DNA of 64,000 nucleotides, taken from positions 1,860,001-1,924,000 of the forward strand of contig CP114123.1 in NCBI GenBank assembly GCA_029959195.1. Direction: 5' to 3'. Origin of the DNA: Dictyophora rubrovolvata (taxonomy: Eukaryota; Basidiomycota; Agaricomycetes; Phallales; Phallaceae). Shown piece by piece: positions 59,346 to 64,000 of this stretch; positions within the stretch are counted from its first letter, which is position 1; every line of letters begins with the position of its first letter. A model generated the notes under the pieces. It did no database searches and had not been told where the DNA came from. It saw only the letters and a program-made list of their open reading frames with translations. Both the position numbers and the translations under genes were made by a program.

Positions 59346-61564
59346 TCATATTTTACACAATCCATATCTATCCCATCGCTCGGAGCCTACCCCAACGGAG
59401 ACGATGAAAAGATCAAGAGGATCATAAATTGCCTTCACTTCTAAGAGACGAGGATAATTCTCAAGACCGAAGAACTTCTCTTGAAAGTGAGGCTCCAACA
59501 CATCAGCTTCGTTGGAATAAGAGCCACTTTCGAATCCACCTGCTAGTGTATCTAGGACGGGAACTTGACCGTTCGTTAAATTGGAGTGAATTGCGATTGT
59601 CTGTGCGGCCGGAGTGTCGTCCGTCCAAAGGGCTCCTGCTATTATCTATCATTTCAAGGTTGAGCAGCAACTTCCCGCAGATTTTTTTTGTCTAAGGAAG
59701 GCATTAACTTACATGAGCTTTTGCTGTTCGCCATTTAGGATTGACAGCCGAGCTGATATTCGCATTTCTTGCCACCTGACCTGCAGAGAAACTATTATCA
59801 GGGACTGACCCACATTATGTTTTGATAACATATGTACCTCCAGCGACCATATGTCCCAGTAATCTTCGGAATCAAAATCAACACCAAGATAATTGCACAG
59901 CAAGACTTGAAAGATTTACCCAAGGTTCCCCATATCAAGAAGTGTCTTGTATGCCTCTCCAATAACAGATACGTTTCCTCTGTATACCTCTTCAGGAATC
60001 AGCCTAGAGCCCAAGATCACGTCTTCTCCAGCCGATGTACCACTCGTAATAAGGTCGTTTACTACACCGATATTGAACGTTGTACCGACCAACTGCGCCA
60101 CTTTCGTCGCATCACTCAAAAAAGGTGCTAAAGAAGCATTCACGGAGGCCTCGGACGTTATATTCGGCCACATCGCTGGGAGCGAAAACTCGTATGTTGC
60201 CGGCAAAGCTGCTAGCTGGAGATAAAAGTAATGCCCGACGTTCAAATCATCCCAGTCAAAAATATGCTTTGCATGTATCTCAATCAACTTGGCGGCGGCA
60301 GCGGTGCCGTTCACACTCAGTATTGTGGTGGTTTGAATTGCGTTGAACGTCGGAAAGGTGCGGAATGTAGTACTGATGATGACACCCCACGAGCCTGCGC
60401 CACCACCTCTTAACGCCCAGAACACTACACAAAACTGCTATCAGCTCAAGCTACGCATCTAGCGAACTAACCCTACAGTCGGAATGGGAGCCCTCGGACG
60501 CAGTTATCAATTCCCCATTAGCTGTAACAATTTGGAAAGCTCAAATGCGAAATTTGTTAGTAGGTATCATCAATATTATGTATCGAGTCTGGATTACTCA
60601 CCCAGTGCATTATCAGCCGCGAGACCAAATGCAGGTGAAAGATACGCATGACCCGCACCCTGTACATATCCACCTGATGGTGCAATAGAAGCACTGGTCC
60701 CTCCTACCACGATTTTCCCCTCTGTCTTTGCAGCATCATAAAGATCACCGGTGATAACGCCACTTCCCACTGTAACAGCGCTACCAAGGTTTACCCCATT
60801 TATGATAAACTCATCATGAAACGTGACGTTTTGAAAATTATGCGTCCACAATAAAAGTGAGCTTTTTGCCGTTGATCTGCCGAGGAAGTCGTGTCCAGAT
60901 GATTTGATGGAAACCCGAAGGTTATATTGAGATGCAAAACGTACACCTGCCTAAATTTTATGCTTTTAGCGAGAAAAAGAAAATAGGCAGACCGGTCCTT
61001 CGACTGCAACGAGGAGACAATATCTTCATACCTGAATATGTGCGACATCCGTGGCGTTTACAGCTAGAACGGGCACCAAACCTTGTCCACAGTTAGAAGT
61101 ATCTCGAAAACAGATCGAAGGCGGGTTTGCTAGGTAATCCTATCCAGACATGTCAGCTCCACTTGAGACAACCTCATTCTTATCAACTTGACCGTACTTG
61201 TTCCCAATTAGGCTAAAGCAGGGGGATTACCATCAAAACATTATGAAATGTTTCTCCGCTACTTCACGCAACCTATTCCACTTACCGAAAGCATCGCTCC
61301 AGGAATCGACCGTCTAAACGTGTCGTCATCCCATAATGCATCTGAGCATCCCCCTATTTCCTGGCAGAACTTCCCACTAGGCACAACATTTAATAATCGA
61401 CCTCCAATTGAAGCGTTGAACTGCTGCAGTGTTTGTGCAGAAGGAAAGCCTGGATCTCCAGGCTGATTTCGACAGCTATTACTATTATTAGTAGTAGCGG
61501 CATACACCGCGCTGAAGAAAGTCGAAACGAGGAGAGGTAACAATGTGGAGGTTAGACGGAACAT
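59346..61564 (-). CDS. Secreted berberine-bridge-type FAD-dependent oxidoreductase (copy 2)
   Basis: The start MFRLTSTLLPLLVSTFFSAV is a signal peptide. The protein then reads CRNQPGDPGFPSAQTLQQF and GKFCQEIGGCSDALWDDDTF, a 15-nt microexon follows (61198-61212, PNWEQ), and then FLANPP-type and CGQGLVPVLAVNAT segments. The FAD-attachment block is GHDFLGRST, then ASIAPSGGYVQGAGHAYLSP, FWALRGGGAGSWGV, LAALPATYEFSLPAMWPNIT and the BBE-domain end YDPLDLFIVSVGVGSERWD with the stop at 59346-59348. It is more distantly related to the gene at 30083. As there, the loop that would carry a second FAD-linked Cys lacks it. I found no frame break, so this is probably the functional partner of the broken copy at 35710-37903. 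The substrate is unknown. Confidence 0.85.
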
Positions 61565-61679
61565 TGCTCGCTTGCAAAGCATAGCTCTACTCTTTTATCC
61601 ACAGAGGATGCCATCGGCCCGAAGGTTGATCTGGGACCTAGAAATTGATATCGGAAAGGCGATTGACTGTCAACCGAGA

Positions 61680-62815
61680 TCTGAAAAGGATTTCACATCA
61701 TTAGGGTTTCTAGTCGATTGGTATGACTCGGCTAATGTTTATGAGATCTAACCAGGCACGGGCTAAATTGGGATTTTGGATTCAGCCCGTGTATATAGTG
61801 CAATAAAGTAATTACTAAGACTAAATTTAAAAAAGCTCAGTTTCGTTTAGATAGAGACTTAATTGACCAATAAGAAGTAACGAAAAGCGCCGATAGGAAA
61901 GTTCAGCCAAACAAAAAAGGAGGAGCACGAATCTAACCCAGGGACACTAAACAAGTAACATCATCACTTGTCTGTTAAGATACTATCACGAATGCTTGTT
62001 TATAGAAATCATAATATATGACACAATTCTAATTGGACAAGTTTCGACATATTGATATGGGCTGTATTCATTGTTTATCGTATAGTCCACCCTCTACAAA
62101 ATAAAATAGAATACAATGCGATGCAAAACTATCAAATGCGTCTCCTACAATTAAAGAAATTATGAGAAAATCCGACGACGCTCGATCCACAACAGTCGGA
62201 AAACGCGTTGAATCGACCTTTTTGAGTTTTATTTGTTCTGTTTCAATATTGATAAATAACGTAAGATTTATGAGCACTAATATTGATCATTGTATATCGT
62301 TTCAATAACCAAGAATGCCCTCTTATTTACGATCCTTTGCTGTTTAGCCGTCTTTGCTCTTCACTCGCCGTTCTTCACTTCACCTCCAGCCTATTCCCTC
62401 GATTCACAAACATGAAATTCGTCTATATCACTCATATAAATCGCGTTCCAGCCTATTATACCCAAATTCTCCCGCCAAACGCCAAACCTCCTCGGTTTTG
62501 TCAAAACATTCATTCAAACGAACCATAAGGATTCAGAGTTGAATTACATAGCGGTGAGACGGTTTATTTATTCAAGCTATACACATAACTATTACACTAC
62601 GAATATTCTATTATCTGAATACATTTTTTCAAAGGGGCAGTGGCAGGGGTCAACTTTGACAAATTTGACAGCTGAGGAACGCTCACCGATTGATGGGATC
62701 AGTCATACCAATCGGCTGTTCACCGCGCCATTGAACCAATACTAACGTGCTTTAATTGAGCTTAACTAACAATTTTTTAAAAATACACATCGTCAGTGAC
62801 GATCACCAAGAGCAG
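61680..62815. other. About 1.1 kb present only in duplication copy 2
   Basis: AT-rich DNA that interrupts the match to copy 1, which has only about 100 bases in its place (38035-38137). Short frames at 62283-62528 and 62539-62745 have no recognisable motif. No terminal repeats or transposase were seen. It could be an insertion in copy 2 or sequence deleted from copy 1. Confidence 0.5.
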
Positions 62816-63169
62816 CCAGAATAACTTAAAAACGAATGAGTCCTCCTCGTCTGCATGAGACATGTGGTCTGCGAATTTGATGTTGACGTGGAGGAGCCGT
62901 TAAACCCAGTCGGCCTGAGTCCGCTGATTATGCACAGGTCGCGTGACCCCGCGTACGTTAGGAAACCATCTTCGAAGCCTTCAAGCATTTGTCATTTGTA
63001 CAGTGGAGCTTCGCTGTGAGCGTAATAATCACAGGCTGTCATTATTTGATCATTAAGCGTACTCAAGTGGGATTTTTTCACAGGCTTGAATAAAAATGGA
63101 CATATTCAATGTAAGTAGTATGTAGTATCCGATAATGTTCCAAGAAACATCGCAGGTGTTCTTGGGGTG

Positions 63170-63530
63170 TTTTAACTGAGTAGAACAGGTTGTTTGCTTG
63201 CAATTGCCATTCAGCCGGGGTGGGGTCCTTTTGAACTACCTAATGTATTGTAAGTTTTTGCCCTTTTATATTTAATGTCCTTGATAGTTTATACGTAAAC
63301 CGAAGTTGGTCCTATGTCAGTTTTTCACTGTAAGTGGATAGTGTGTTAAATATGCATCATAAATGTTTACGGAGCAGCTCCAGAGTAGTCGTATAATCTT
63401 AAATATTCGCACTGCGGCGAACCGACCGGGAGCGACGTTGAATGATACATCTACTAGTAGTAGTAGTCTGGTACCCGGGCCCACTTTATGTTTGTTCAAT
63501 CAGTTGAACAGGCCAGGAATACAGGAACAA
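63170..63530 (+). pseudogene. 3' fragment of a DUF6533-like gene
   Basis: The sequence matches 55430-55800 of the gene at 54269-55879, including an exon that reads SSRIILNIRTAANRPGATLN where the intact gene reads SSRLILNIRAAAASRTGATLN, with the preceding intron acceptor conserved. The preceding exon is shortened (only about 12 codons remain near 63215-63250) and no 5' half of the gene is present, so it is a truncated relic. Confidence 0.7.
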
Positions 63531-63539
63531 CATGCTCTT

Positions 63540-64000
63540 TATTTGGCATGTTGAAATTTGGTTGAAGTCTTCGTTACGCGTTACATACGTTACTGACACA
63601 GTGACACACATAAATCGCGGAATCAAAAAAAAAGTACATCAAAGAATGTTCAACGTTTCGGTTTTGCCATGTGCGCACCGTCCACTTTACTGTGATGCTG
63701 AAGCAATCCAATTCAGTCATGTCATCTTTGTGTGTCAATGAAAAGGAAGCATAGACGGGTTGATTGTTAATTGATCGAGCAATGGCTTGGCAACGGCAGA
63801 GTCCCAGTAAGGGTGTTTCCGCCGGTCGCCTTACATTCTGACACGTACTTATCGCGGCTCAAACGGTGCAGATTCACTGAATTCGGATCATTTAGTGTTG
63901 TAGTCTTGGAACAGATCGTGTTTCTTAAGCAAAACGTTCTTCGAGCTTTTTTTGTAGTCTCAGGGTGCGCATGCGGCATTATCCCTTCTGTGCTCAAGTA
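63540..64000. repeat. Rearranged copy of the flank of the DUF6533-like gene
   Basis: 63543-63690 matches 56655-56830 (shared TTCGTTACGCGTTACATA, ATCGCGGAATCAAAAAAA, GGTTTTGCCAT). 63925-64000 matches 56120-56200 (shared CTCAGGGTGC and ATTATCCC). The two blocks are in the opposite order to the 56-kb locus. The element continues past the window. Confidence 0.65.

Larger units (their letters stand above)
58976..63055. repeat. Segmental duplication, copy 2
   Basis: This matches 35289-38350 in the same orientation. The left end (58976-59015) is a fragment of mitofusin exon 1 without its start codon. The centre is the oxidoreductase gene at 59346-61564 and the right end is 62816-63055 (matching 38138-38350). 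About 1 kb (61680-62815) has no counterpart in copy 1. Confidence 0.85.

Noticed and set aside
1-64000. CRISPR arrays, bacterial-style operons, phage or integrated viral genes
   Set aside because: No regularly spaced repeats or viral hallmark genes were seen; gene structure throughout is eukaryotic and intron-rich.

Overview
The window is fungal nuclear DNA, most likely from a basidiomycete of the mushroom class (Agaricomycetes). The sequence shows very short spliceosomal introns (about 47-70 nt) at high density, genes on both strands with short intergenic gaps, a U6 snRNA gene, and several families typical of basidiomycetes (DUF6533-type membrane proteins, secreted FAD oxidoreductases). No bacterial operon, CRISPR array or prophage is present. 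Most gene models below were assembled by reading through introns by hand, because the open frames alone break up each gene.

Left part (1-13 kb): the 5' part of a DUF6533-like membrane protein gene on the minus strand; a Zn2Cys6 transcription factor (2646-5188, minus); a flavin amine/polyamine oxidase (6796-8871, plus); a Ser/Thr-rich single-pass membrane protein (about 9371-10658, plus); a possibly decayed locus (12050-12693, minus); and a U6 snRNA gene (about 12949-13055, minus), with a truncated duplicate of its 3' end 2 kb away.

Middle (13.8-49.4 kb): an RBM25-like splicing factor (RRM plus PWI domain), a secreted GH29 alpha-L-fucosidase with 18 exons including 5-, 10- and 14-nt microexons, a Ser-rich C-terminally membrane-anchored protein, a gene-poor stretch of about 6.7 kb, a berberine-bridge-type FAD oxidoreductase (30083-32350), a mitofusin/Fzo1 GTPase (32793-35349, minus), a broken paralogue of the oxidoreductase, a secreted GH37 trehalase, an APC-family amino acid/amine permease, and a secreted GH20 beta-N-acetylhexosaminidase. 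Three secreted glycosidases, oligosaccharide-oxidase-like enzymes and a permease lie close together. They fit sugar and nitrogen scavenging, but nothing shows that they are co-regulated.

Right part (49.9-64 kb): an AsaB/CmcJ-like oxidoreductase, repetitive sequence with gene relics, an intact DUF6533-like gene (54269-55879), a small alpha-helical protein whose five introns are all phase 0 (58027-58842), and a second copy of the segment at 35.3-38.35 kb (58976-63055). That second copy carries an apparently intact oxidoreductase gene. The window ends in a rearranged partial copy of the DUF6533 locus and its flank. The main structural story is this dispersed segmental duplication, which also copied a scrap of mitofusin exon 1. 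The most striking gene-structure story is the microexons.
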